From Hyphomicrobiales bacterium (GTDB lineage Bacteria > Pseudomonadota > Alphaproteobacteria > Rhizobiales > Rhodobiaceae): a stretch of DNA of 64,000 nucleotides. A model generated the notes under the pieces. The model was not told where the DNA came from. It searched no databases and saw nothing but the letters and a program-made list of their open reading frames with translations. How positions within the stretch are numbered: position 1 is the stretch's first letter; every line of letters starts with the position of its first letter. The stretch is taken from the NCBI GenBank assembly GCA_002869065.1, contig PKTR01000001.1, positions 177,118-241,117 of the forward strand. Reading direction: 5' to 3'. Of this stretch, positions 17,565 to 27,747 are shown in pieces. Made by a program: the position numbers and the translations under genes.

Positions 17565-19124
17565 GTGGAGTGTGAGAACAACGAAAATGCCGCGATCTAT
17601 TTCGTCGATCGGCATGTTTCCGAAGGCCGTGCAGACAAGGTCGCGTTCCGCGAGGCCGATGGCGCGCATCGTTCGCTGACCTATGGCGAGCTTTCCGAGC
17701 AGAGCGGGCGTTTCGCCGGCGCGCTTGCCCGCCACGGCGTGCGCCGCGAGGAGCGTATCGCGATCATCGTGCGCGACCAGATCGAGTTCCCGGTGGTGTT
17801 CTGGGGTGCGATAAAAGCCGGTGCGATTCCCGTGCCGATCAACACGCTGCTGTCGCCCGAGATCTACGAGAACATTCTGAACGACAGTCGCGCCACGATC
17901 CTCATGGTCTGTCAGGCGATGTGGGAGACGGTGAAGCCGGCGCTCGACGCCAACCGCTATTTGCGTGCCGTCGTGGTGATCGGCGACGCCCCGGAGGGAA
18001 CCGAGAGTTATTCCGAGTTCGTCGACGGCGCGCCAGTGGAAGCCCCGGTCGAGGTCTGCGAGGACGAGCTGGCCTTCTGGCTCTACTCCTCCGGCTCGAC
18101 GGGCACCCCGAAAGGCGTGCGCCATGTCCATTCATCGTTGAAGGCGACCGCCGACACGTTCGGTGCGCAGGTGCTCGGCATCCGCGAGGACGATGTCGTC
18201 TATTCCGTCGCCAAGATGTTCTTCGCCTATGGGCTCGGCAACGCGATGACGTTCCCGATGTCGGTCGGCGCATCGACGATCCTGCTGAGCGGTCGCCCGA
18301 CACCCGACGCGGTATTCGACATCATGTCAAAGGAGCGGCCGACCATCTTCTGCGGTGTGCCGACGCTCTACGCGGCCCTCGTCAACGAGCGCGAGCGCGA
18401 AGGCTCCGCGCCCGATCACTGCATCCGCATCTGCACCTCGGCGGGCGAGGCGCTGCCGCGCGAGATCGGCGAGCGTTGGGAGCGGCTCTGGCACGCCCAG
18501 ATCATCGACGGCGTCGGCTCCACCGAGATGCTGCACATCTTCCTGTCGAACCGGCCGGGCGACATCGTCTACGGCACGTCCGGAACGCCGGTGCCGGGCT
18601 ATGAGGTCCGCCTTGTCGACGAGCATGACGAAGACGTTGCCGATTGTGGTGTGGGCGAGCTTCTGGTGCGCGGGCCGTCGAGCGCCGACGGCTACTGGAA
18701 CCGCCGCCACAAGTCGATGGCGACCTTCGCCGGCCACTGGACCCGCACCGGCGACAAATACGAGCGCACCCCCGAGGGCCGCTTCATCTACTGTGGCCGC
18801 GCCGACGACATGTTCAAGGTGTCCGGCATCTGGGTGTCGCCGTTCGAGGTCGAACAGGCGCTCGTCGAGCACCCGGGCGTTCTGGAAGCCGCCGTCGTTG
18901 CCCATCGTAACGAGGAGGGGCTGGAGAAGCCGGTCGCTTTCATCGTTCTCAAGCCAGGCACAGACCCGAAGGTCGTCGGCGAGCTGAAGGAGTTCGTCAA
19001 GGCGAAGGTCGGCCTGTGGAAATATCCCCGCTGGATCGACGTCGTTCAGGAACTGCCGAAGACCGCAACCGGCAAGATCCAGCGCTTCAAGCTGCGCGAC
19101 GTCGAGGTCGAGGAGACGGCGTGA
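17565..19124 (+). CDS. badA: Benzoate-CoA ligase
   Basis: 519-residue AMP-forming ligase with phosphate loop YSSGSTGTPKG (about 174-184), GVGSTEMLHIFLSNRPG, GDKYERTPEGRFIYCGRADDM-type core and the C-terminal TATGKIQRFKLR carrying the adenylation Lys. The N-terminal NAAIYFVDRHV segment and the GSTEMLHIF block are typical of benzoate/hydroxybenzoate-CoA ligases (BadA/BclA). It converts benzoate, ATP and CoA to benzoyl-CoA, the substrate of BoxAB. The start is GTG behind GGGAGGAGGA. Its TGA shares one base with the next ATG. Confidence 0.92.
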   Translation: MECENNENAAIYFVDRHVSEGRADKVAFREADGAHRSLTYGELSEQSGRFAGALARHGVRREERIAIIVRDQIEFPVVFWGAIKAGAIPVPINTLLSPEIYENILNDSRATILMVCQAMWETVKPALDANRYLRAVVVIGDAPEGTESYSEFVDGAPVEAPVEVCEDELAFWLYSSGSTGTPKGVRHVHSSLKATADTFGAQVLGIREDDVVYSVAKMFFAYGLGNAMTFPMSVGASTILLSGRPTPDAVFDIMSKERPTIFCGVPTLYAALVNEREREGSAPDHCIRICTSAGEALPREIGERWERLWHAQIIDGVGSTEMLHIFLSNRPGDIVYGTSGTPVPGYEVRLVDEHDEDVADCGVGELLVRGPSSADGYWNRRHKSMATFAGHWTRTGDKYERTPEGRFIYCGRADDMFKVSGIWVSPFEVEQALVEHPGVLEAAVVAHRNEEGLEKPVAFIVLKPGTDPKVVGELKEFVKAKVGLWKYPRWIDVVQELPKTATGKIQRFKLRDVEVEETA

Positions 19125-19960
19125 TGGCCGTCGACTGGGCTGCCCGGACCGGGCGCCTGACTGGGCGCCTGACCGCTGCGGGCAAGTCGCTCGAATGGGG
19201 AACCTTCGGGCCGGCGCCCGCTGGCGGCGGCAGCGCCATCGTCATGCTGCACGAGGGGCTCGGTTGCCTCGCGCTGTGGCGTGACTTCCCGGAAAAGCTT
19301 GCCGGGGCAACGGGTCTGCCGGTGTTTGCCTATTCGCGCGCCGGCTACGGCCAGTCCGATCCGGCGGATCTGCCGCGCCCGCTCGACTACATGACCCGCG
19401 AGGCGGTCGAGGCGCTGCCCGAGGTCTTGGACGCAGTTGGCGCCGGGAAGGTGGTCCTGTTCGGCCATTCCGACGGTGCAACCATCGCGGCCGAATATGC
19501 CGGCCGGATCGAGGACTCGCGTCTGCGCGGGCTGGTGCTGATGGCGCCGCATTTCTTCACCGAGGAAATGGGGCTGACAGAGATCGCGCGGGCCAAAGAC
19601 GTCTTTGCCAGTCAGGACCTGAAAACGCGCATGGCGAAATACCACCGCGACCCCGAAGCGACATTCCGGGGCTGGAACGACGCCTGGCTGGCGCCTGGCT
19701 TCAAGGACTGGAACGTCGCCGACGTGATCGAGCGCTGGCGCGTGCCTGCGCTCGTCATTCAGGGCATTGGCGACCAGTACGGCACCGAGGCCCAGGTGAA
19801 TGTCGTGGCCGAGCGCAGCAACGCGCCCGTCGACATCGCCTTGCTCGAGGACTGCCGTCATTCGCCCTTTATCGATCAGCCGCAGGCGACGCTCGATGCC
19901 GTCGCCGCGTTCCTTGCCCGCCTCGACGGGAACGAGACCGCGCAGGAGGCTGTCGCATGA
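19124..19960 (+). CDS. Alpha/beta hydrolase of the box cluster
   Basis: 278-residue alpha/beta-hydrolase. It has the oxyanion region MLHEGLGCLALWRDFPEKL, the nucleophile elbow GHSDGA and a late CRHSPF carrying the likely catalytic His. Similar hydrolases occur in box clusters, where they have been suggested to open lactones or hydrolyse stray CoA intermediates; the substrate here is unknown. It starts at an ATG overlapping the benzoate-CoA ligase stop and overlaps boxD by 4 bases, so it is translationally coupled on both sides. Confidence 0.8.
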   Translation: MAVDWAARTGRLTGRLTAAGKSLEWGTFGPAPAGGGSAIVMLHEGLGCLALWRDFPEKLAGATGLPVFAYSRAGYGQSDPADLPRPLDYMTREAVEALPEVLDAVGAGKVVLFGHSDGATIAAEYAGRIEDSRLRGLVLMAPHFFTEEMGLTEIARAKDVFASQDLKTRMAKYHRDPEATFRGWNDAWLAPGFKDWNVADVIERWRVPALVIQGIGDQYGTEAQVNVVAERSNAPVDIALLEDCRHSPFIDQPQATLDAVAAFLARLDGNETAQEAVA

Positions 19961-21510
19961 AACTCGAAAGCTATCTGAGCGGACGCTGGCAGGCTGGTGA
20001 AGGGGAGGGCCGCGCCCTCGTCAATCCGGTCTCGGGAGATGAGATCGCACGCGCCGGCGCGACCGGGCTCGACCTTGCCGCCGCGCTGGACTTTGCCCGC
20101 ACCTCCGGTGGCCGAGCGCTTGCCGACATGACTTTTGCCGAACGCGGCGCGCTTTTGAAGGCAATCGCCGACGCGCTGCAGGCGAACCGAGATGCCTATC
20201 TCGACATCGCGCGCGAGAACTCCGGCAACACCGCCGCCGATGCCTCCGTCGATATCGATGGCGGCATCTTCACGCTGAAGACCTACGCGCGCCTCGGCAA
20301 GTCGCTCGGCGACGCCTCGATGATCGTCGAACCGGGCGGCGATCAGCTTGCCCGCGATCCGGTCTTCTTTGCCCGCCATATCTGGCAGACCCGGCCGGGC
20401 GTGGCCGTGCAGATCAACGCTTTCAATTTCCCCTCCTGGGGCATGTGGGAGAAGGTCGCGCAGGCAACGCTCGCCGGCGTGCCGTCTCTGGCGAAACCGG
20501 CCACATCGACCGCGCTCCTTTCGGAGCGGATGATGCGCGATGTGATCGCCGCAGGCGTCGTACCCGAAGGCGTGCTGTCGCTTATTTGCGGCAGCGCCGA
20601 GGGCATGGTCGCGGCACTCGGGCCGATGGATTCGGTCGCCTTCACCGGATCCGCGGCAACGGCCCGCATCCTGCGCCGTGAAGCGGCCGAGATGATCGCC
20701 GCGCCGCGCCTGACGGTCGAGGCCGACAGCGTCAACGCCACCATTGTCGGCCCCGACGTCACCGCCGGCGATGAGATCTTCAATCTTGCGGTGCGCGAGG
20801 TCGTCACGGCGCTGTCGGTTAAGGCCGGCCAGCTCTGCACCAACATTCGCCGGATATTCGTGCCGGCTGCTCTTGCCGATGATTTCACCGCCGCGGTCGC
20901 CGCCAAGGTGAGTGCCCTCGCGGTCGGCGACCCGGCCGACCCGGCAACCCGCGTTGGCCCGCTCATCAATGTCGCTCAACGCGACGAGGCACTGCGTAAT
21001 ATCGAAGCCCTGTCCGCCGAGACGCTGCTCGTCGCCGAGGCCAGATTGCCCGATGTCGCGGTGAACTCCGGTTTCGTCGCGCCGCGCCTGCTGTCCTGCC
21101 TTGATCCGTCTGGCGCCCACGCCGTGCATGAACTCGAAGTGTTCGGACCCTGCGCGACGGTGCTGCCCTACAGCGATATGGCTCAGGCCGTGACGCTCGG
21201 TACACGCGCCGAAGGCAGCCTCGCGCTCAGCCTGTTCACCAATGACCGCAAGGTGCAGGCCGAGACCGTTGCGGGTCTCGGCCCGTGGCATGGCCGCGTG
21301 CTGATGGTCGACAGCGAGGTCGGCAAGGCCCACACGGGTCACGCGATCGTCATGCCGCAATGCGTCCATGGAGGTCCCGGCCGCGCCGGTGGCGGCGAGG
21401 AGCTCGGCGGTCTGCGCGGCCTGCGCTTCCACATGCAGCGCACCGCCGTACAGGCAGGTCCCGCCGCGCTCGAAGCACTCGGCGGCACGGAGGCGGGCGC
21501 GGTTCTGTGA
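19957..21510 (+). CDS. boxD: 3,4-dehydroadipyl-CoA semialdehyde dehydrogenase
   Basis: 517-residue aldehyde dehydrogenase resembling the dehydrogenase half of Paa[27 protein letters not shown] and the catalytic Cys in [12 protein letters not shown] are visible, with [12 protein letters not shown] near the end. It oxidises the semialdehyde released by BoxC to 3,4-dehydroadipyl-CoA, normally with NADP+. The location, translationally coupled after benzoate-CoA ligase and hydrolase and just before boxC, supports the assignment over a general aldehyde dehydrogenase. Confidence 0.9.
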   Translation: MKLESYLSGRWQAGEGEGRALVNPVSGDEIARAGATGLDLAAALDFARTSGGRALADMTFAERGALLKAIADALQANRDAYLDIARENSGNTAADASVDIDGGIFTLKTYARLGKSLGDASMIVEPGGDQLARDPVFFARHIWQTRPGVAVQINAFNFPSWGMWEKVAQATLAGVPSLAKPATSTALLSERMMRDVIAAGVVPEGVLSLICGSAEGMVAALGPMDSVAFTGSAATARILRREAAEMIAAPRLTVEADSVNATIVGPDVTAGDEIFNLAVREVVTALSVKAGQLCTNIRRIFVPAALADDFTAAVAAKVSALAVGDPADPATRVGPLINVAQRDEALRNIEALSAETLLVAEARLPDVAVNSGFVAPRLLSCLDPSGAHAVHELEVFGPCATVLPYSDMAQAVTLGTRAEGSLALSLFTNDRKVQAETVAGLGPWHGRVLMVDSEVGKAHTGHAIVMPQCVHGGPGRAGGGEELGGLRGLRFHMQRTAVQAGPAALEALGGTEAGAVL

Positions 21511-21542
21511 GTCGGCAGGCATCCAATCAAACTGAATAAAAG

Positions 21543-21562
21543 TGCAATATGATGCATAAAAT
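21543..21562 (+). promoter_or_regulatory. Putative boxC promoter region with a perfect TGCA-N6-TGCA operator
   Basis: TGCA-ATATGA-TGCA (21543-21556) overlaps a good -10, TATGAT (21548-21553); a second -10 candidate TAAAAT is at 21557-21562. I find no convincing -35. The dyad is of the BzdR/BoxR type and would block transcription of boxCBA when occupied. It lies in a 178-base gap between boxD and boxC, so boxC probably has its own promoter in addition to read-through. Confidence 0.55.
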
Positions 21563-21636
21563 GGCTTCCATTTATGGCTATGAACGACTAAAAAAGGGAA
21601 TATCCTGCCAAAACGGGGTTTACGAGACCTGAAGTT

Positions 21637-21650
21637 GGCAATATTGTGCA
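21637..21650 (+). promoter_or_regulatory. Second, imperfect operator in the boxC leader
   Basis: GGCAATATTGTGCA is the TGCA-N6-TGCA dyad with one changed base. It starts 94 bases (about nine helical turns) after the perfect site and 52 bases before the boxC start. The same 14 bases occur, reverse-complemented, in the MarR gene promoter at 1732-1745. Confidence 0.5.
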
Positions 21651-21688
21651 ATCTGCGTTGCGACGCAAACCTCGGAGGATTTCAGGCC

Positions 21689-23350
21689 GTGACCAAGGTG
21701 ATCGACTTTCAGACGGATCCGTCCAAATACCGCCACTGGCGTGTCGAATATGATGGCCCCGTCGCCAGTCTCTATATGGACGTCGATGAAAAGGGCGGTC
21801 TGTTCGAGGGCTATGAGCTGAAGCTCAATTCATACGACCTCGGCGTTGACATCGAGCTGGCCGACGTCGTCCAGCGGATGCGTTTCGAGCATCCCGAGGT
21901 CAAGACCGTGGTGATGCGCTCCGGCAAGGAGAAGGTCTTCTGCGCCGGCGCCAATATCCGCATGCTGGCGGGCGCGGCACACGCCCACAAGGTCAACTTC
22001 TGCAAGTTCACCAACGAGACCCGCAACACCTTCGAGGCGGCCGGCGTCGAATCCGGGCAGAGCTACATCTGCGCTGTGCAGGGCGCCTGCGCCGGCGGCG
22101 GTTACGAGCTGGCGCTCGCCTGCGATCACATCATCCTCACCGACGATGGCTCCTCCTCGGTCGCGCTTCCCGAAGTGCCGCTGCTGGCCGTGCTGCCGGG
22201 CACGGGCGGCCTGACCCGCGTTACCGACAAGCGCAAGGTGCGCCGCGATCACGCCGACGTCTTCTGCTCGATCGAGGAGGGTGTACGCGGCAAGCGCGCC
22301 AAGGACTGGCGGCTCGTCGACGATGTCGTCCAGAACTCCAAGTTCGACGAGATCGTTGCCGAGCGCGCGAAGGAATTCGCCGCGAAGTCGAATCGCCCCG
22401 ACGACGCAAAGGGCGTCGCGCTCACCCCGCTCGCGCGCACCTTTGCTGATGATGGCAGCGTGCAATACTCGCTGGTCGAGGTTGCCATCGAACGCGACAA
22501 GGGTGTGGCGACGATCACCATCGCCGGTCCAGACGGTCCCGCGCCGGCGTCGATGGAGGCGCTGCAGGAAGAGGGCGACCAGACCTACATGCTGCGGCTC
22601 GCCCGCGAGCTGGACGACGCCATTCTTCATCTGCGGTTGAACGAGCTCGAAATCGGCGTTCTCGTTATCAAGTCGCAGGGCGATCCGGCGCTGGTCATCA
22701 AGCACGAGGCGTTGCTTTTCGCCAACAAGGATCACTGGCTCGCCAACGAGATGCTGCTCTACTGGAAGCGGGTCCTGAAACGGGTTGATCTCACCTCGCG
22801 CTCGCTCGTCGCGCTGATCGAGAACGGCTCATGCTTCGCCGGTGTGCTGGCGGAATTGCTGTTCGCCGTCGACCGCAGCTACATGATGGAAGGCGACTTC
22901 GAGGGCGACAATCGCCGCGTCGCGGCGATCACGCTGACCGACTCGAATTTCGGTCCGTTCCCGATGTCGAACGATCTCACCCGGCTGCAGACCCGGTTCC
23001 TCGGCACGCCGGAACTGGTCGCCGAGGCCGAGGCCGAAAAGGGCAACGAACTGGAGGCCTTCGACGCCGATCGTCTCGGTCTCGTGACCTACGCCTACGA
23101 CGATGTCGATTGGGACGACGAGGTGCGCATCTTCCTGGAGGAACGCGCCAGCTTCTCGCCCGACGCCCTGACCGGCATGGAAGCGAACCTGCGTTTCCCC
23201 GGGCCGGAAACTATGGAAACCCGCATCTTCGGCCGCCTGACTGCCTGGCAGAACTGGATCTTCCAGCGCCCCAACGCGGTTGGCGAGGACGGCGCGCTGC
23301 GCCGCTACGGGACCGGCATCCGCGGCGACTACGACATGCGCCGGGTCTAA
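21689..23350 (+). CDS. boxC: 2,3-epoxybenzoyl-CoA dihydrolase (ring-cleaving)
   Basis: 553-residue crotonase-superfamily enzyme, the normal length for BoxC. The N-terminal half has the crotonase core VFCAGANIRMLAGAAHAHKV, GACAGGGYELALACDHI and LPEVPLLAVLPGTGGLTRV, followed by the BoxC-specific second half. It opens the epoxide ring of 2,3-epoxybenzoyl-CoA by hydrolysis, giving 3,4-dehydroadipyl-CoA semialdehyde and formate. The start is GTG at 21689, eight bases after CGGAGGAT; an ATG at 21635 would put the operator in the coding region and has no ribosome-binding site. Confidence 0.94.
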   Translation: MTKVIDFQTDPSKYRHWRVEYDGPVASLYMDVDEKGGLFEGYELKLNSYDLGVDIELADVVQRMRFEHPEVKTVVMRSGKEKVFCAGANIRMLAGAAHAHKVNFCKFTNETRNTFEAAGVESGQSYICAVQGACAGGGYELALACDHIILTDDGSSSVALPEVPLLAVLPGTGGLTRVTDKRKVRRDHADVFCSIEEGVRGKRAKDWRLVDDVVQNSKFDEIVAERAKEFAAKSNRPDDAKGVALTPLARTFADDGSVQYSLVEVAIERDKGVATITIAGPDGPAPASMEALQEEGDQTYMLRLARELDDAILHLRLNELEIGVLVIKSQGDPALVIKHEALLFANKDHWLANEMLLYWKRVLKRVDLTSRSLVALIENGSCFAGVLAELLFAVDRSYMMEGDFEGDNRRVAAITLTDSNFGPFPMSNDLTRLQTRFLGTPELVAEAEAEKGNELEAFDADRLGLVTYAYDDVDWDDEVRIFLEERASFSPDALTGMEANLRFPGPETMETRIFGRLTAWQNWIFQRPNAVGEDGALRRYGTGIRGDYDMRRV

Positions 23351-23380
23351 CAAACAGCAACGCACCAGGAGACGCTCCAA

Positions 23381-24832
<1,452 letters not shown>

Positions 24833-24975
24833 GCCAAATCCTATCGGAACCAGGGGGAGGGACGGCGTGTTCCGCGCCGCCCCTTCCGCATCGGGCGCCG
24901 GGAAGCGTCCGGGAACGAGCGTCGCAGCACGCATGCTGCGGGCGAATATGATGAAAAGCGCTTGGGAGGAGCCAG

Positions 24976-26172
24976 ATGGGCATCGCGACGAAGCTGTTGA
25001 AGCAGCATCTGATCGATCCGGAGATTTGCATCCGCTGCTACACCTGCGAGATGACATGCCCGATCGCCGCGATCACGCATGACGACAACAACGTCGTGGT
25101 CGATGCGGCCATCTGCAATTACTGCATGGCCTGTATCCCGGTCTGTCCGACCGGCTCGATCGACGAGTGGCGGGTGGTCGACGCTCCCTATTCGCTGGAA
25201 GACCAGTATTCGTGGGCCGAACTGCCGGACCAGCAGGACCTCGGAGAAACGAGCGATGAGGGCATCGAGGCGCTCGACGACGCGATGTCGGCGCTGCTCG
25301 CCGAAGCGCACAAGGGAGCGGGCGGCAAGTCGAAGGCGCCGGCAAGCGCCTCCAAGCCGACGGTCAATCTCTATGGGCTCGGCAATCCCGCGACGGCGAA
25401 GGTGCAGGGCACCTATCGCCTGACGTCCGAGGACTCGGGCACCGATGTGCGCCACATCATTCTCGATTTCGGCGGCCAGCCCTTCCCGTTTCTGGAAGGT
25501 CAGTCGATCGGCATCATTCCGCCCGGCGTGGACGAGAACGGCAAGCCGCATTTGCCGCGGCTCTATTCCGTTTCCTCGCCGCGCGATGGCGAACGTCCGA
25601 ACTACAACAACGTCTCGCTGACCGTGAAGCGCGAGGAAAACGGCCTCTGCTCAAATTACGTTTGCGATCTCAAGATGGGCGACGAGGTCCAGGTGACGGG
25701 TCCGTTCGGCGCAACCTTCCTGATGCCCGACGATCCTGCCGCACGTCTGCTGATGATCTGCACCGGCACCGGTTCGGCGCCGTTCCGCGCCTTCACCATG
25801 CGGCGTCAGCGTTCGGCGGCCGGTGCATCGGGCGACATGGTGTTGTTCTTCGGCGCACGCACGCCCGACAGCCTGCCGTATTTCGGCCCGCTCAACAAAG
25901 TGCCCGCCCGGCTTTTGCGCAAGCACATGGTCTTCAGCCGCATTCCCGGTGCGCAAAAGGAATATGTGCAGGACCGCATGATGGTCGAGCAGGAAGACGT
26001 TGCCGAATTGCTCGGTGACCCGAAGACGCATATCTACATCTGCGGCCTGAGAGGCATGGAGGAAGGCGTCGAGAAGGCCTTCGCCAACATCGCCGAAAGC
26101 GCCGGCCTGCCCTGGGACACGACGCGCGAGGCGATGCGCGAAGAGGGCCGCTATCACGTCGAGACCTATTGA
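24976..26172 (+). CDS. boxA: Benzoyl-CoA 2,3-epoxidase, reductase subunit
   Basis: 398-residue NADPH:BoxB reductase. The N-terminal ferredoxin domain has two [4Fe-4S] motifs (Cys18/21/24/28 and Cys47/50/53/57). An acidic, Ala-rich linker at about 80-120 leads to a ferredoxin-NADP reductase domain with flavin motif PRLYSVSS and nucleotide motif GTGSAPFRAF. It passes electrons from NADPH through FAD and the clusters to BoxB. GGGAGGAG precedes the ATG, and the stop shares a base with the next ATG. Confidence 0.94.
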   Translation: MGIATKLLKQHLIDPEICIRCYTCEMTCPIAAITHDDNNVVVDAAICNYCMACIPVCPTGSIDEWRVVDAPYSLEDQYSWAELPDQQDLGETSDEGIEALDDAMSALLAEAHKGAGGKSKAPASASKPTVNLYGLGNPATAKVQGTYRLTSEDSGTDVRHIILDFGGQPFPFLEGQSIGIIPPGVDENGKPHLPRLYSVSSPRDGERPNYNNVSLTVKREENGLCSNYVCDLKMGDEVQVTGPFGATFLMPDDPAARLLMICTGTGSAPFRAFTMRRQRSAAGASGDMVLFFGARTPDSLPYFGPLNKVPARLLRKHMVFSRIPGAQKEYVQDRMMVEQEDVAELLGDPKTHIYICGLRGMEEGVEKAFANIAESAGLPWDTTREAMREEGRYHVETY

Positions 26173-26582
26173 TGGCCTTCGAGCACGAGATCCGCGTCAC
26201 CTGGGGCGACTGCGATCCCGCCCGGATCGCCTATACCGGCAGGTTGCCGATGTTCGCGCTCGACGCAATCAACGCCTGGTGGGAGCACCATGGCGGTGCC
26301 GGCTGGTATCAGATGGAGATCGACCAGAATCTCGGTACGCCGTTCGTCAGCATGAACATGAGCTTCCGTTCCCCGGTCACGCCGCGTCACAGGCTGATGT
26401 GCGCGGTGCGACCGAACCGTCTCGGCGAGACCTCGGTCGGGTTCCGCGTCGAGGGGCGGCAGGACGGGCAGCTCTGTTTCGAGGGCGATTTCGTCTGCGT
26501 CTTTACGGTCGCCGACGCGTTCAAAAAGACGCCGCCGCCACAGCGGATACGCGACATCGTGGCGGTGCACATGATCGGGTAG
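26172..26582 (+). CDS. Hotdog-fold acyl-CoA thioesterase (4-hydroxybenzoyl-CoA thioesterase-like)
   Basis: 136-residue single hotdog domain. RVTWGDCDPARIAYTGRL carries the Asp seen at the active site of 4-hydroxybenzoyl-CoA thioesterases, followed by LDAINAWWEHH. It is coupled to boxA by a one-base overlap. Its likely job is to free CoA from benzoyl-CoA or dead-end acyl-CoAs when the pathway stalls; the exact substrate is inferred. It ends before the boxR promoter. Confidence 0.85.
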   Translation: MAFEHEIRVTWGDCDPARIAYTGRLPMFALDAINAWWEHHGGAGWYQMEIDQNLGTPFVSMNMSFRSPVTPRHRLMCAVRPNRLGETSVGFRVEGRQDGQLCFEGDFVCVFTVADAFKKTPPPQRIRDIVAVHMIG

Positions 26583-26634
26583 GGGACCGGCGGCACGCGG
26601 CCCTCCGCAATCCTGTGGGAATCGAAGAAAAGCG

Positions 26635-26678
26635 TTGAGTTTTCCTGTATCTATCATTACTATGTGCAATATAGTGCA
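26635..26678 (+). promoter_or_regulatory. boxR promoter with a perfect TGCA-N6-TGCA operator over the start site
   Basis: TTGAGT (26635-26640) and TACTAT (26658-26663) are 17 bases apart. TGCA-ATATAG-TGCA (26665-26678) follows the -10 by one base and covers the expected transcription start. This arrangement predicts autorepression by BoxR. Confidence 0.6.
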
Positions 26679-26691
26679 TGAGATTGGCGAT

Positions 26692-27672
26692 ATGGGCGAG
26701 ATTACGAATTTTCGGGGCGAAACGGTCGATGCGGGCGCCGATGACGACGTCAATGCAGCGGCCGACCAGTTGGTCAAATCCGTCGGCGAACGGGTGCGCA
26801 AGGCGCGCGAGCTCAAAGGCTTGCCGCGACGGGTGATTTCGGAAATTTCCGGCGTTTCGCCGCGCTATCTGGCGCAGCTCGAAGCTGGTCAGGGCAACAT
26901 CTCCATCGGCCTTTTGAAAAAGGTCGCGCTGGCGCTCGATCACCGCATCGAATGGTTCGTCGGCGAAGAGGATCCGTGGACCTCGGAAGCGCTGCACGTC
27001 GCCGATCTGTTCCGCGTCGCGCCCGCCTCGGTCCGTCAGAAGGTGCTGGACATCCTCAACCCTGTGCCAGCGGAAAAACGCCGCGCCCACCGGATCGGCC
27101 TGATCGGACTGCGCGGGGCCGGCAAGTCGACGCTGGGCGCCATGGCCGGCCAGGCGCTCGGTGTCCCCTTCGTCGAGCTGAACCGCGAGATCGAAGCCAA
27201 TTCCGGCATGCCGGTCAATGAGTTGCTGGCGCTCTACGGGCAGGAGGGCTATCGCCGGCTGGAAGCCGAGGCGATCGATCGGGTGATTGCCACCCACGAT
27301 ACCGCGATCCTTGCGCTTGCCGGCGGCATCGTGTCCGAGCCCGACACCTACAAGCGGCTTCTCGACCATTTCCACACGATCTGGCTGCGCGCGAGCCCCG
27401 AAGAGCATATGTCGCGGGTGCTGGCGCAGGGCGACACCCGTCCGATGGCCGGTAACCCGGAAGCGATGGAGCAGCTCAAGTCGATCCTGCGCAGCCGCGA
27501 GTCGCTTTATGAGCGCGCGCTGGCGCAGCTCGATACCTCGGGCAAGCCGCTGAAAACCTCGCTCGACGAACTGATCGAACTGATCTGCGACCGGGGCTAT
27601 CTCGGCACGCCGATCTGCCAGGAAAATGCCGGCATCCGCCGGTCGAAGAAGGCGAACACAGCGTCCGAATAG
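26692..27672 (+). CDS. boxR: Benzoyl-CoA-responsive regulator BoxR (XRE-HTH plus shikimate-kinase-like domain)
   Basis: 326-residue two-domain repressor. An XRE helix-turn-helix (about 32-85; VISEISGVSPRYLAQLEAGQ) is joined to a shikimate-kinase-like P-loop domain with Walker A GLRGAGKST (139-147), FVELNREIEANSGMPVNELL and the LAGGIVSEP segment. In BoxR/BzdR this second domain binds benzoyl-CoA and releases the repressor from TGCA-type operators. Perfect matches to such sites lie in its own promoter and those of livK and boxC. The ATG at 26692 is chosen because an upstream one at 26635 falls on the -35. Close in architecture to known BoxR; the kinase fold probably no longer catalyses. Confidence 0.92.
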   Translation: MGEITNFRGETVDAGADDDVNAAADQLVKSVGERVRKARELKGLPRRVISEISGVSPRYLAQLEAGQGNISIGLLKKVALALDHRIEWFVGEEDPWTSEALHVADLFRVAPASVRQKVLDILNPVPAEKRRAHRIGLIGLRGAGKSTLGAMAGQALGVPFVELNREIEANSGMPVNELLALYGQEGYRRLEAEAIDRVIATHDTAILALAGGIVSEPDTYKRLLDHFHTIWLRASPEEHMSRVLAQGDTRPMAGNPEAMEQLKSILRSRESLYERALAQLDTSGKPLKTSLDELIELICDRGYLGTPICQENAGIRRSKKANTASE

Positions 27673-27747
27673 CCCGGATGCGCGCGGGCTCAGCCTGCAA
27701 TCGCGCTCCGGATTCGGGACAATCCGCAAACATGTGAGGAGAAAACG

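Noticed and set aside
24833-24975. GC-rich imperfect stem-loop in the boxB-boxA gap.
   Set aside because: The stem has bulges and no T-run, and both genes are needed in one complex; I cannot support a terminator.
27671-27690. AGCCCG/CGGGCT inverted repeat after boxR.
   Set aside because: Only six base pairs with an 8-base loop and no T-run; too weak to call.
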